11,584 nucleotides of DNA from JBCDGZ01 sp038750655 (GCA_038750655.1 JBCDGZ010000189.1:1-11584); one strand, 5' to 3'. Positions 1-7,261 are shown, numbered from the stretch's first letter. Numbers and translations: made by a program. Notes: generated from the letters alone by a model not told the origin.

Positions 1-1206
1 TACACGCAGTCCAGTAAAATCTTGAAAAAGGTGAGAAAAACCGCTTATCTTTTTGAAGACTATCTGGCACTGCTAGAAATAATTAAAGTCGAAATGCAAT
101 TGGTCAATGAGAGTCAACGTAAAACGGTAGAGGAAGAAATCGAAGAACTTATTCTGGAAAAAGAGAAAATTCTGTCTTTACTTCGGGAAGAATCTGATCA
201 TCTGAATATTTATTATCGGCTGTTCACAAAAATTGCTCATAAGTTTGAACTCAAAAACAAGAATAATCAGAAGAAGCTGACTGCTATTGCCCCTTTTGAG
301 GAACTAGCGGACCAAAATCCTCCGAATTCTAAGGCTGCTCAAAGAAGGCTATTCCAATCATTAGCTCATTATTATCAACTGATTGGTAACTTCGATAGGT
401 CTCATGAATATCATTATAAAGTCTTTGAATGGTGGAGCGATAATCCAGCATATCGCGAAGAGCAATCCTACAGATATATAATTGACCTTTCTAACTTCTT
501 ACAAGTCTCCTTCCTTGTCGGCAAACATAATGATGTTTCAAAGTTACTGGAGCAGCTAGACAAAGATAAACCTCGAAATTTTAGAGAGGAAAGTGTCATT
601 TTTCAAAAGGTAACGGTCAACCGTCTTTTGTATCACCTCAATAACAGCGATTTTGATAAAGCACTAGAATTAGTACCTACCATAGAAAGTGGCCTGTCAA
701 AATACAAGGTAAATGATACTAGCCGCCTTGTTCTAATCACTAACACGGCCATTCTGTTTTTTGTAAAAGAAAAGTACGATTCTTCCAAGCATTGGATTGA
801 AATGATCACCAAGACAGCAAAGTCAAAAAACCGACAGGACTTACAATGTATAGCCAGGCTACTTTATTTGGTTGCTCAGTATGAATTAGGAGAAGTGGAT
901 AAGTTAGATGCTAGCTTTAGGGCAGTACATCGATTCTTTGTAGGCAATAATAAGTTAGAAAAGGATAGTTTTGAACTGAAAGCTCTAGCATATCTCAAGA
1001 AAATTTTTAGCGTTTCCCCTAGCGACTTGAAGGATATGTTGAATGAATTCAAGGCCTATATGGAAGAACCCGGAAATACTTCAACTACTAAGATGAAATA
1101 TCCCGGGCTCAGTGAATTATTACTGTGGGTGGATAGCAAACTGACTAAAAAATCAATGATAGCATTGCTAATGGTCAGTCAGCATCAATCCAATACAAGT
1201 AGCTAG
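1..1206 (+). CDS. Helical-repeat (TPR-like) protein of unknown function, 5'-partial
   Basis: The frame is open from the first base of the window to a TAG at 1204-1206, giving about 401 residues. The only early start candidate is a TTG at 22, with no recognisable start signal, so the gene most likely begins upstream of the window. The protein is almost entirely alpha-helical, charged, without signal peptide or membrane segment. It shows paired helices with TPR-like spacing, for example around 'LAHYYQLIGNFDRSHEYHYK' and 'LLYHLNNSDFDKALELV', and an early Glu/Lys-rich stretch that may be a coiled coil. From memory, Saprospiria genomes carry several proteins of this appearance, about 500 residues long with a conserved N-terminal section that would be missing here. 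The function is unknown; a scaffold or protein-interaction role is only inferred from the fold. The base composition is more AT-rich than in the genes after 1994. It converges on the next gene. Confidence 0.7.
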   Translation, partial: YTQSSKILKKVRKTAYLFEDYLALLEIIKVEMQLVNESQRKTVEEEIEELILEKEKILSLLREESDHLNIYYRLFTKIAHKFELKNKNNQKKLTAIAPFEELADQNPPNSKAAQRRLFQSLAHYYQLIGNFDRSHEYHYKVFEWWSDNPAYREEQSYRYIIDLSNFLQVSFLVGKHNDVSKLLEQLDKDKPRNFREESVIFQKVTVNRLLYHLNNSDFDKALELVPTIESGLSKYKVNDTSRLVLITNTAILFFVKEKYDSSKHWIEMITKTAKSKNRQDLQCIARLLYLVAQYELGEVDKLDASFRAVHRFFVGNNKLEKDSFELKALAYLKKIFSVSPSDLKDMLNEFKAYMEEPGNTSTTKMKYPGLSELLLWVDSKLTKKSMIALLMVSQHQSNTSS

Positions 1207-1556
1207 TTGGCCGAAGGCGTCAATACCAGTGTATCGCCCTCGCGTCTGAAGTACACGTCCTCATTTTGTAGCACAAAATTATGCTGCTCGGCAGTCTTTG
1301 AACTATCGATATCAATCACCCCGATAATGTAGAAAGTCTCCGCAACATCATCGTATGAGATTTGCCAGAGGCTATCCGCTGTAGGTAGCTCTGTAGAGTC
1401 GCTTTGATTCGCCACAGAATCAGCCGTAATATTGATCGAACCTCCGTTAGTACTCACTTTAACTCCATTGTCAAGAGATAGTGAGTTCATTGTTCCATCG
1501 TCTTCAACTACATAAACAGTTGACATGTCCAGCGATAATGAAATTTCTTTAGCCAT
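1203..1556 (-). CDS. Small acidic protein of unknown function (117 aa)
   Basis: A 117-residue frame starts with ATG at 1556 and ends with TAG at 1203-1205. I do not recognise the family. The protein is acidic, has no cysteine, no signal peptide and no membrane segment, and its alternation of short hydrophobic and polar stretches (for example 'TFYIIGVIDID' and 'DTLVLTPSAN' at the end) suggests a mostly beta-strand fold. It is not a shadow of a plus-strand gene and has a plausible promoter just upstream, so expression is likely. Its stop overlaps the stop of the convergent upstream gene by the palindrome CTAG (1203-1206). There is no neighbour that hints at function. Confidence 0.6.
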   Translation of the reverse strand: MAKEISLSLDMSTVYVVEDDGTMNSLSLDNGVKVSTNGGSINITADSVANQSDSTELPTADSLWQISYDDVAETFYIIGVIDIDSSKTAEQHNFVLQNEDVYFRREGDTLVLTPSAN

Positions 1557-1582
1557 TTTTCAGTTTTTGGATTTATTAATGA

Positions 1583-1615
1583 TAAAATTACAACCTTAGA
1601 TAAATAATCGTCAAA
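1583..1615 (-). promoter_or_regulatory. Candidate Bacteroidota promoter for the 117-aa gene
   Basis: Read on the minus strand, TTTG (1612-1615) is followed 21 bases later by TAATTTTA (1583-1590), which fits the Bacteroidota consensus TTTG / TAnnTTTG in seven of eight -7 positions. It would start a transcript with a leader of about 20 bases before the ATG at 1556. The AT-rich background makes chance matches possible. Confidence 0.4.
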
Positions 1616-1993
1616 GTTTAGGTCTTCTCGGCTAAGAGAAATCAATTGCAAAGTTCGTTGTTAGGGATAGGAAACGGAGCGCAGATAGGAGGCAGGAAAC
1701 AAAAGTGATCTTTTAATCATTACTATACTTCAGTGGCAATAAAAATGCCAAAAAAAATAATATTAAGGCACTTGTTTTGCTAAAATCTAATATTCAAAGC
1801 CGTCACTAAAGCTATTAAACATTGATTACCAGTAAATTGCGTTCAAAAATCATTCCATTCTCTACGACTGAAAAATAGTCAATCCCAAAATATGTCGCCG
1901 CGCAGTCATCCATCTATGAAATCGTTGAAATTTAAGTACCTTTACCCTACAGATAGACCATTTTGATCATTCACTAAATTTTAGGGCCTCACT
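1616..1993. other. AT-rich intergenic region without a gene
   Basis: About 380 bases between the divergent starts at 1556 and 1994. There is no open frame of note on either strand. The only structure seen is a short 5-bp inverted repeat (TGGCA 1734-1738, TGCCA 1746-1750) followed by a run of A, which does not make a terminator on either strand. Leader or promoter for the 1994 gene presumably lies here; I found only a TACCTTTA at 1937-1944 without a correctly spaced TTG. Confidence 0.5.
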
Positions 1994-2977
1994 GTGCTAT
2001 CACTATTTCGTACGAATCAAAGCATCGCCAACTTTTTCCTCGTTTTCTATGCGGCCATCTATCGAATACTCCCCTTCTTTTTCGGAACGCAGGAGTGGTC
2101 CCAGCATTCGGGTATTTTGAGTGAGTCCACCCTGGCGATCGTCGGCTCTGGCCCATTCTCCTACATTCTGGCCTTACTCCTGGTCTGCTTTCAGGCCCTA
2201 TTGATCAACACTGCCGTCGCCTCCTATCGGATCACCAACGAAGTGTCCCTCTTTCCAGGGCTCTTTTATATCCTAGTCAGTAGTAGTATTCCGGAGTTCC
2301 AAGGGCTTTCCGCCCCCCTACTGGCCAACACCTTCTACATTTTGGCCCTCATGGAGCTGTTCAAGACCTATAAAAAGTACTCCAGTGCGGCCGAGATCTT
2401 CAATGTGGGCCTCTGGCTAGCTATCGGTAGCCTCTTCTACTTTTCCATGATCAGCTTTGTACTGCTCGCCATTTTTGGGCTGGTCATCGTACGGGCCTTC
2501 CGCCCCAAAGAGATCGTGATGTTCCTCTGCGGGTTCTTTGCCCCTTACTTTCTCATCAATGTCTACTACTTCTGGACCGACCGCTGGCCCTACTTCTGGC
2601 AGCACCACTTTGCCGATAACTTCGGCTTTTTCGACTTTGCCGCCAGCCCCCTCGGTTGGGAACACTATGTCAAGCTGGGCTTTTTTGCCCTCCTCGTCAT
2701 TTTTGCCATCGTCAACTACTCCCGCTTCAATTTCAAGAAAACCATCCAGGTACAAAAATACATCAACATCCTCTACCTGGGCTTGCTCTGCGCAGGCCTG
2801 GCGCTGATGCTCCAAGCCAACACCACCCTCCAACACCTGCTGTTGCTGGCTCCTCCTCTGGGCATCTTTCTGTCGTTCACCTTTCTCAACCTCAATCGAC
2901 AGCTGGCCGCTACCCTCCATCTGTTGCTGCTCTTTCTCCTCCTCATCCTACAATGCAAACCGCTGTGGATGGCTTGA
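1994..2977 (+). CDS. DUF6427-like polytopic inner-membrane protein
   Basis: A 327-residue, very hydrophobic protein with roughly eight to nine membrane segments and short loops. It opens with 'MLSLFRTNQSIANFFLVFYA', which resembles the start of DUF6427 proteins of Bacteroidota; this resemblance fixes the GTG at 1994 as the start, since no ATG is better placed. There is no cysteine pair, catalytic motif or extramembrane domain of any size. Aromatic-rich loops lie in the middle ('YYFWTDRWPYFWQHHFADN'). The function is unknown. From memory, DUF6427 genes in Flavobacteria often sit near purine or pyrimidine genes such as purD and upp; here the next gene is purQ, 63 bases downstream, but purQ has its own promoter. 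GC content is clearly higher than in the preceding 2 kb. Confidence 0.75.
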   Translation: MLSLFRTNQSIANFFLVFYAAIYRILPFFFGTQEWSQHSGILSESTLAIVGSGPFSYILALLLVCFQALLINTAVASYRITNEVSLFPGLFYILVSSSIPEFQGLSAPLLANTFYILALMELFKTYKKYSSAAEIFNVGLWLAIGSLFYFSMISFVLLAIFGLVIVRAFRPKEIVMFLCGFFAPYFLINVYYFWTDRWPYFWQHHFADNFGFFDFAASPLGWEHYVKLGFFALLVIFAIVNYSRFNFKKTIQVQKYINILYLGLLCAGLALMLQANTTLQHLLLLAPPLGIFLSFTFLNLNRQLAATLHLLLLFLLLILQCKPLWMA

Positions 2978-3002
2978 TAATGAGAAAAAATTGCTATTTT
3001 TG
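2974..3002 (+). promoter_or_regulatory. Bacteroidota promoter of purQ
   Basis: TTG at 2974-2976 and TATTTTTG at 2995-3002 are 18 bases apart and match the Bacteroidota -33/-7 consensus (TTG, TAnnTTTG) exactly. The -33 element overlaps the last sense codon and the TGA of the DUF6427 gene. The start site would be near 3009, giving a leader of about 30 bases to the purQ ATG at 3041. No purine-binding operator or riboswitch is visible in so short a leader. Confidence 0.7.
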
Positions 3003-3040
3003 CGCTTTAATTATTTTCAAGCTTCTCAATATTTCTGACT

Positions 3041-3748
3041 ATGAAATTCGGTGTCGTTGTTTTCCCAGGTTCCAATTGCGATGATGATATGCTGCACGTT
3101 CTGCAAAATGTCATGGGCCAAGAAGTGCATATGCTCTGGCATAAGGAAACCAGCTTGCCTAATTTCGGCAAGGGAGATTGTATCGTGCTCCCCGGTGGCT
3201 TCTCCTACGGCGACTACCTCCGGGCTGGGGCTATCGCTCGCTTTTCTCCCATTATGCAGGCCGTCATCGAGTTTGCTAATGAAGGGGGATATGTTTGGGG
3301 AATTTGCAATGGCTTTCAGATTCTTTGTGAAGCGGGTCTTTTGCCGGGCGTTTTGCTGCGCAATGCCAACCAGAAATTCGTCTGCAAAAATACTTACCTC
3401 AAAGCCCAAACCAATAACTCGGCGATTACGAGTAAGATTGATTTGGAGCAGCCGCTGAAGATTCCAATTGCACACGCCGACGGTCGTTATTATGCAGACG
3501 CGGCGACCTTGGATGCGCTGGAAGCCAATGATCAGGTACTGTTCCGCTACTGTGATGCCGAAGGCCAGGAAGGCGAGGCCAGTAATCCCAACGGTGCCGA
3601 AAGGCACATCGCGGGTATTTGCAATGCTGCCCGCAATGTATTTGGTATGATGCCTCACCCCGAACGGGCCTCGGAGGGCCTATTAGGCAACCAAGACGGA
3701 CGGATTATGTTCGAGTCTCTACTGGCCCACACTACGGTAACTGCTTAG
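3041..3748 (+). CDS. purQ: Phosphoribosylformylglycinamidine synthase, glutaminase subunit PurQ
   Basis: PurQ is the class I glutamine amidotransferase subunit of FGAM synthase, the fourth step of de novo purine synthesis; it frees ammonia from glutamine for PurL, with PurS as bridge. The 235-residue length is normal for standalone PurQ. The N-terminus 'MKFGVVVFPGSNCDDD' is the family hallmark. 'PGGFSYGDYLRAGAIAR' (51-67) is the oxyanion loop, 'WGICNGFQILCEAG' holds the nucleophile Cys89, and 'MMPHPERA' supplies the catalytic His206 and Glu208. All catalytic residues are present. The ATG at 3041 fits the family start and follows an excellent promoter. purL and purS are not in the window. Many bacteria fuse PurQ to PurL, so the free subunit implies a small-type PurL elsewhere in the genome. 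Confidence 0.97.
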   Translation: MKFGVVVFPGSNCDDDMLHVLQNVMGQEVHMLWHKETSLPNFGKGDCIVLPGGFSYGDYLRAGAIARFSPIMQAVIEFANEGGYVWGICNGFQILCEAGLLPGVLLRNANQKFVCKNTYLKAQTNNSAITSKIDLEQPLKIPIAHADGRYYADAATLDALEANDQVLFRYCDAEGQEGEASNPNGAERHIAGICNAARNVFGMMPHPERASEGLLGNQDGRIMFESLLAHTTVTA

Positions 3749-3811
3749 ATTTTTCTACCCTTACTACTCCTAAAAATCGTTTAAAAGTGTCCTACCCTTT
3801 GGCAGGGAAAT

Positions 3812-3846
3812 TGTGTAATGACCACTATTAGTTAACAATTTACACA
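3812..3846. repeat. 7-bp dyad upstream of the single-domain DsbD-alpha gene
   Basis: TGTGTAA (3812-3818) and TTACACA (3840-3846) form a perfect inverted repeat separated by 21 bases, ending 15 bases before the ATG at 3862. It could be a regulator site or a leader hairpin. No well-spaced TTG / TAnnTTTG promoter was found between purQ and this gene, so read-through from purQ is possible. Confidence 0.3.
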
Positions 3847-3861
3847 TATAAATTTTTCATA

Positions 3862-4320
3862 ATGAGACTTTTGATCTTATCCACCCTGTTGGTACTTACC
3901 GTCCTCCAAAATTCCATCGCCCAAATGGAACCCGTCAAGTGGTCCTTCGAAGTAGAAAAAGTCAATGAAAACGAGTTCGACGTCATCTTCATCGCCAATA
4001 TCGATCAGGGGTGGTCGGTCTACTCGCAACATTTAGACCCCGATAATGGCCCTATTCCAACTTCCTTTCAGTTCACTCCCGATAGTAACATCGAACTGAT
4101 CGGTCAGCCTAAAGAATTTGGCAATAAGAAAGAAGCCTACGATACCATATTTGAAATGAATCTGGTCAAATTTACCCGCATGGCCCGCTTTACGCAGCGC
4201 ATCAAAGTCAGCCAGGACAAAGGACAGCTGAAGGGGTATCTGACCTATATGACCTGTAATGACAAGAGTTGCCTGCCACCGGCAGATGTCGACTTTGATA
4301 TTGTACTAGGGGAGGACTAA
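3862..4320 (+). CDS. Secreted single-domain DsbD-alpha (DsbD N-terminal domain) protein
   Basis: A 152-residue protein with a signal peptide (hydrophobic residues 3-16, likely cleavage after 'NSIA', residue 20) followed by one immunoglobulin-like DsbD-alpha domain. The redox pair is Cys132 and Cys137 in 'YMTCNDKSCLPP', a CX4C form of the pair that in E. coli DsbD passes electrons to periplasmic partners such as DsbC and DsbG. Conserved blocks are 'GWSVYSQHLDPDNGP' and 'FTQRIKV'. It lacks the membrane and thioredoxin domains, so it cannot act alone as a transporter. It is followed after 197 bases by a full DsbD carrying two copies of the same domain, and the three domains are clearly paralogous. 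A role as a soluble periplasmic electron carrier fed by that DsbD is inference. Start choice is firm because the ATG opens the signal peptide. Confidence 0.85.
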   Translation: MRLLILSTLLVLTVLQNSIAQMEPVKWSFEVEKVNENEFDVIFIANIDQGWSVYSQHLDPDNGPIPTSFQFTPDSNIELIGQPKEFGNKKEAYDTIFEMNLVKFTRMARFTQRIKVSQDKGQLKGYLTYMTCNDKSCLPPADVDFDIVLGED

Positions 4321-4321
4321 A

Positions 4322-4354
4322 AAACCGCTCAAAGCGGTACGGTGAAGACGGTTT
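4322..4354 (+). terminator. Hairpin just after the DsbD-alpha gene (possible terminator or attenuator)
   Basis: ACCGCT (4324-4329) and AGCGGT (4333-4338) form a perfect 6-bp stem with loop CAA, starting three bases after the stop codon. A second arm CGGTTT (4349-4354) can pair instead with AAACCG (4322-4327), so two exclusive folds are possible. No U-run follows, so it is not a standard intrinsic terminator. Confidence 0.35.
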
Positions 4355-4432
4355 AGTGATAATTTGCAGTCAAAAATAAATACAGAAGCAATATATCCAA
4401 ATTTTCTTTGTTTATTTGAATTGAGAGCAGGG

Positions 4433-4463
4433 ATTGGCAGTGGGCAAATGGCTTACTGCCAAT
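4433..4463 (+). promoter_or_regulatory. Strong hairpin overlapping the dsbD promoter
   Basis: ATTGGCAGT (4433-4441) and ACTGCCAAT (4455-4463) are perfect complements; allowing two G-T pairs the stem extends inward to 13 bp with a 5-base loop at 4446-4450. Its right arm runs into the TTG of the dsbD promoter. It could be an operator or end the upstream transcript, though no T-run follows it. Confidence 0.4.
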
Positions 4464-4493
4464 TGCTTATACGCCTAATTTGCCTTAATTTTG
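4463..4493 (+). promoter_or_regulatory. Bacteroidota promoter of dsbD
   Basis: TTG (4463-4465) and TAATTTTG (4486-4493) are 20 bases apart and match the Bacteroidota consensus fully. Transcription would start near 4500, about 18 bases before the ATG at 4518. A TTG codon at 4491, in frame with dsbD, lies inside the -7 box and is thereby excluded as a start. Confidence 0.7.
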
Positions 4494-4517
4494 TACTACT
4501 TTTACAAATCTATAACG

Positions 4518-7196
4518 ATGAGATACATTTTAGGAATCATCTTTTTGCTTGGGACTTTTGCAACTCCATCTTTTGCCCAAATTTACAATCCCGTTAAATG
4601 GTCGACTGACTACAAGCAGGTCTCTGATAATGAATTTGACCTGATCTTTAAAGCCAAAATTGACGATGGCTGGACGGTCTATTCGCAATACCTCGAAAGC
4701 GATGATGGCCCGGTTCGCACCTCTTTCAACTTCGATGAAGGAACGCACTTTGAGCTAGTGGGTAAAAATAAAGAGGAAGGGGACCGCAAAGAGGGCTTCG
4801 ATAAGCTCTTTGAAATGAATGTTATCAAATTCGCTAAGCAGGTGATCTTCACTCAGCGGGTAAAAGTAGGCGACCTGTCTAAGCCCATCTCCGGCTACTA
4901 CGAATACATGACCTGCGACGCCACCAAATGCCTTCCCCCCGATCAGATCGATTTTTCTTTTGAACTTAAAGCAAAAGCCGATGCGGGCAGCTCGTCGGGA
5001 AGTGTAGATAAGGCAGTAGAAAAAAAGGCCGAACAGCCTGCGGCCCCCAAAGCAGACTCCAAAGTCGCAGAAAATAAAGCGGACCAAAAAGCCAGCGAGA
5101 CTACCGTCAACCCCACCAATCAATCCCCCTCCAAAATCGCTGCTAACGACAACGAACCCGCTCCCTCTACCGAACCCGCAAACGATCAAGCAAGCAACAG
5201 CGGCATCCTCGACCCCGTATCCTGGGCTTTCGAAGTCAAAAAAATCAACGATCAAGAATACGATCTCATCTATAAGGCTAAAATCGATGAGGGCTGGTAC
5301 ATTTACTCGCAGTTCCTCGAAGGCGATGACGGCCCCATCCGCACCCAGTTCTACTGGAATACGGAGGATACCAACGTCGAGTATGTTGGCGATACCAAGG
5401 AGGAAGGCCCCAAGCGGGTGAAAGAGTACGATAAGAACTTCGAAATGGAGCTGATCAAATTCAAGAAAGCAGCTATTTTCACCCAGCGAGTCAAAGTCAA
5501 AGATGCCAGCAAGCCCTTCAAGGGTGACCTGGAATTCATGACCTGTGAGGCTACGCGCTGCCTCCCGCCCGCCTTCGTGCCTTTCAAGGCCAACTTTGCC
5601 GACCTGAGCACCGCCATCGGCGATGCTGCGGAGGAGGAAGAAGAAGCCATAGCAACTATTCCTAGCCCCGCTATCAAAGGCGACTCGCCCTATCCCTTCT
5701 CCCCAGAAATGGTCAGTCAGCCGATGAGCCAGTGCGGCGAAGTTGCAGCGACGGAAGAGGAAGGCAGCAGCATTTGGAGCATCTTCATTCTGGGTTTTCT
5801 CGGGGGGCTGGTCGCCTTGCTGACCCCTTGTGTCTTTCCGATGATTCCTTTAACGGTGAGCTTTTTCACCAAAGGCAGCGAAAATAAGCAGAAGGGACTG
5901 GTCAATGCCGGACTTTATGGGCTCTTCATTTTGTTGGTTTACCTTTTATTAAGTGCTCCTTTCCACCTCATGGACTCGGTTAATCCCGATATTCTCAATG
6001 ATATTTCGACCAATGTATGGCTGAATCTAGCCTTCTTTGTCATCTTCATATTTTTTGCCTTCTCCTTCTTCGGCTACTATGAGCTGACGCTGCCCAGCAG
6101 TTGGACCAACAAGGCCAGCTCGGCGGAAAGCACCGGAGGGATTTTAGGCATCTTCTTTATGGCCTTGACCCTGGCGCTGGTCTCATTTTCTTGTACCGGG
6201 CCGATCCTTGGTTCCTTGCTGGCCGGTGCGCTCAGCTCGGATGGTGGAGCCTGGCAGTTGACCTCGGGGATGGGCGGCTTTGGTTTGGCACTGGCGCTGC
6301 CTTTTGCGCTCTTTGCTGCCTTCCCAGGCTGGATGAACTCTCTGCCCCGCTCTGGCGGCTGGCTGAACTCGGTCAAAGTAGTGCTGGGTTTTCTGGAATT
6401 GGCCTTGGCCCTCAAGTTTTTGTCCAACGCCGATTTGGTGAAGCACTGGGGATTGCTCAAAATCGAGCCTTTCCTTATCCTTTGGATCATCGTCTTCATT
6501 GGCTTGGGCGCTTACCTGTTCGGATTGCTCAAATTCCCTCACGACAGCCCTGTCAAAAAGTTGGGTATACCTCGTATGGCCCTGGGGGTCCTCTCCATCG
6601 CTTTTGCCATCTACCTGGCCTCCGGCTTCCGCTACAACGAAAAGACCGAGACCTTCACCTCGCTGACTCTGCTCAGTGGGCTGGCACCGCCAGTGGGCTA
6701 CAGCTGGATTCACCCCAAAGAGTGCCCCAATAACCTGGACTGCTTCAAAGACTTCGACAGCGGCTGGGCGCACGCCCGCGAAACCGGCAAACCCATCATG
6801 ATTGACTTCACTGGCTACGCCTGCGTCAATTGCCGGAAGATGGAAGAGCAGGTTTGGCCCAAAAAGAAAATCATCGACTACCTCAAAGACGATTATGTAT
6901 TGATCTCTCTGTATGTAGACGACAAACTGGAATTGCCCGAAAGCGAACAGGTGACTGTAGAAAAACAAACCGGCGGCAAGCGCAAGCTCCGCACCTACGG
7001 CAACAAATGGGCCCACTTCCAGACCGAATTTTTCAAAAATAACTCTCAACCCTACTACGTCCTTCTCTCCCCCGACGGTACCCTCCTCAATGCTCCCGTC
7101 GGCTACACCCCTGATGAGGACGAATACGCCAACTTCCTGGAATGCGGCATTCAATCCTTCAATGAGCAAAAGGAAAGGATGTTGGGAAGCAAGTAG
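4518..7196 (+). CDS. dsbD: DsbD-type thiol:disulfide interchange protein with two alpha domains
   Basis: This protein carries electrons from cytoplasmic thioredoxin across the inner membrane to periplasmic dithiol proteins. At 892 residues it is much longer than E. coli DsbD (about 565). Order of parts: signal peptide 1-20 ending 'SFA'; alpha domain 1 at about 24-150 (Cys133, Cys138); Lys/Ala/Pro/Gln-rich linker 151-229; alpha domain 2 at about 231-360 (Cys343, Cys348); acidic linker with a six-Glu run near 382-386; eight membrane segments at about 422-705 with the transport cysteines Cys438 ('LLTPCVFPMIP') and Cys559 ('SFSCTGPILG'); C-terminal thioredoxin domain at about 740-885 with 'CVNC' (Cys769, Cys772). 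All three redox centres are intact. The ATG at 4518 opens the signal peptide and follows a good promoter. The second alpha domain is the unusual part. Use of the symbol dsbD follows domain content. Confidence 0.93.
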   Translation: MRYILGIIFLLGTFATPSFAQIYNPVKWSTDYKQVSDNEFDLIFKAKIDDGWTVYSQYLESDDGPVRTSFNFDEGTHFELVGKNKEEGDRKEGFDKLFEMNVIKFAKQVIFTQRVKVGDLSKPISGYYEYMTCDATKCLPPDQIDFSFELKAKADAGSSSGSVDKAVEKKAEQPAAPKADSKVAENKADQKASETTVNPTNQSPSKIAANDNEPAPSTEPANDQASNSGILDPVSWAFEVKKINDQEYDLIYKAKIDEGWYIYSQFLEGDDGPIRTQFYWNTEDTNVEYVGDTKEEGPKRVKEYDKNFEMELIKFKKAAIFTQRVKVKDASKPFKGDLEFMTCEATRCLPPAFVPFKANFADLSTAIGDAAEEEEEAIATIPSPAIKGDSPYPFSPEMVSQPMSQCGEVAATEEEGSSIWSIFILGFLGGLVALLTPCVFPMIPLTVSFFTKGSENKQKGLVNAGLYGLFILLVYLLLSAPFHLMDSVNPDILNDISTNVWLNLAFFVIFIFFAFSFFGYYELTLPSSWTNKASSAESTGGILGIFFMALTLALVSFSCTGPILGSLLAGALSSDGGAWQLTSGMGGFGLALALPFALFAAFPGWMNSLPRSGGWLNSVKVVLGFLELALALKFLSNADLVKHWGLLKIEPFLILWIIVFIGLGAYLFGLLKFPHDSPVKKLGIPRMALGVLSIAFAIYLASGFRYNEKTETFTSLTLLSGLAPPVGYSWIHPKECPNNLDCFKDFDSGWAHARETGKPIMIDFTGYACVNCRKMEEQVWPKKKIIDYLKDDYVLISLYVDDKLELPESEQVTVEKQTGGKRKLRTYGNKWAHFQTEFFKNNSQPYYVLLSPDGTLLNAPVGYTPDEDEYANFLECGIQSFNEQKERMLGSK
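4578..5597 (+). repeat. Tandem coding repeat: two DsbD-alpha domains
   Basis: The segments at about 4578-4967 and 5208-5597 encode homologous domains joined by a low-complexity linker. Matching blocks are 'DLIFKAKIDDGW' and 'DLIYKAKIDEGW', 'YSQYLESDDGPVRT' and 'YSQFLEGDDGPIRT', 'FTQRVKV' in both, and 'MTCDATKCLPP' and 'MTCEATRCLPP'. The offset is 208 residues at the start and 210 at the cysteines. A third copy is the separate gene at 3862. Confidence 0.9.
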
Positions 7197-7224
7197 CGGT
7201 GGCTAAAAGATACCATTGAATGGG

Positions 7225-7259
7225 AGGCACGGCGCAGGAGCGTCGTGCCTTTGTGTTTT
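7225..7259 (+). terminator. Rho-independent terminator after dsbD
   Basis: AGGCACGGCGC (7225-7235) pairs with GCGTCGTGCCT (7240-7250) as an 11-bp stem with one G-T pair and a four-base AGGA loop, followed by TTGTGTTTT (7251-7259). It ends the plus-strand block. It lacks a T-run on the other strand, so it should work mainly for dsbD and not for the convergent transglycosylase gene. Confidence 0.85.
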
Positions 7260-7261
7260 GA

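Noticed and set aside
1734..1750. Inverted repeat TGGCA/TGCCA as a terminator
   Set aside because: The stem is only 5 bp and neither strand has a T-run directly after it.
2417..2920. Minus-strand open frame (167 codons) opposite the DUF6427 gene
   Set aside because: It is rich in Glu, Gln and Val as an antisense shadow of Leu/Phe-rich membrane segments; the plus-strand protein has recognisable family features.
3026..3658. Minus-strand open frame (210 codons) opposite purQ
   Set aside because: purQ is certain in the other strand with all catalytic motifs, so this is a shadow.
3841..3861. TAAATTTT at 3849-3856 as promoter of the DsbD-alpha gene
   Set aside because: It would start transcription at or inside the ATG, and no TTG lies 17-23 bases upstream.
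4491..4517. Nine-codon N-terminal extension of DsbD from a TTG
   Set aside because: The TTG lies in the -7 box of the promoter and the ATG at 4518 opens a proper signal peptide.
6183..7169. Long minus-strand open frame (328 codons) opposite dsbD
   Set aside because: It is antisense to well-supported membrane and thioredoxin domains, and its composition is what the codon bias of dsbD produces on the other strand.
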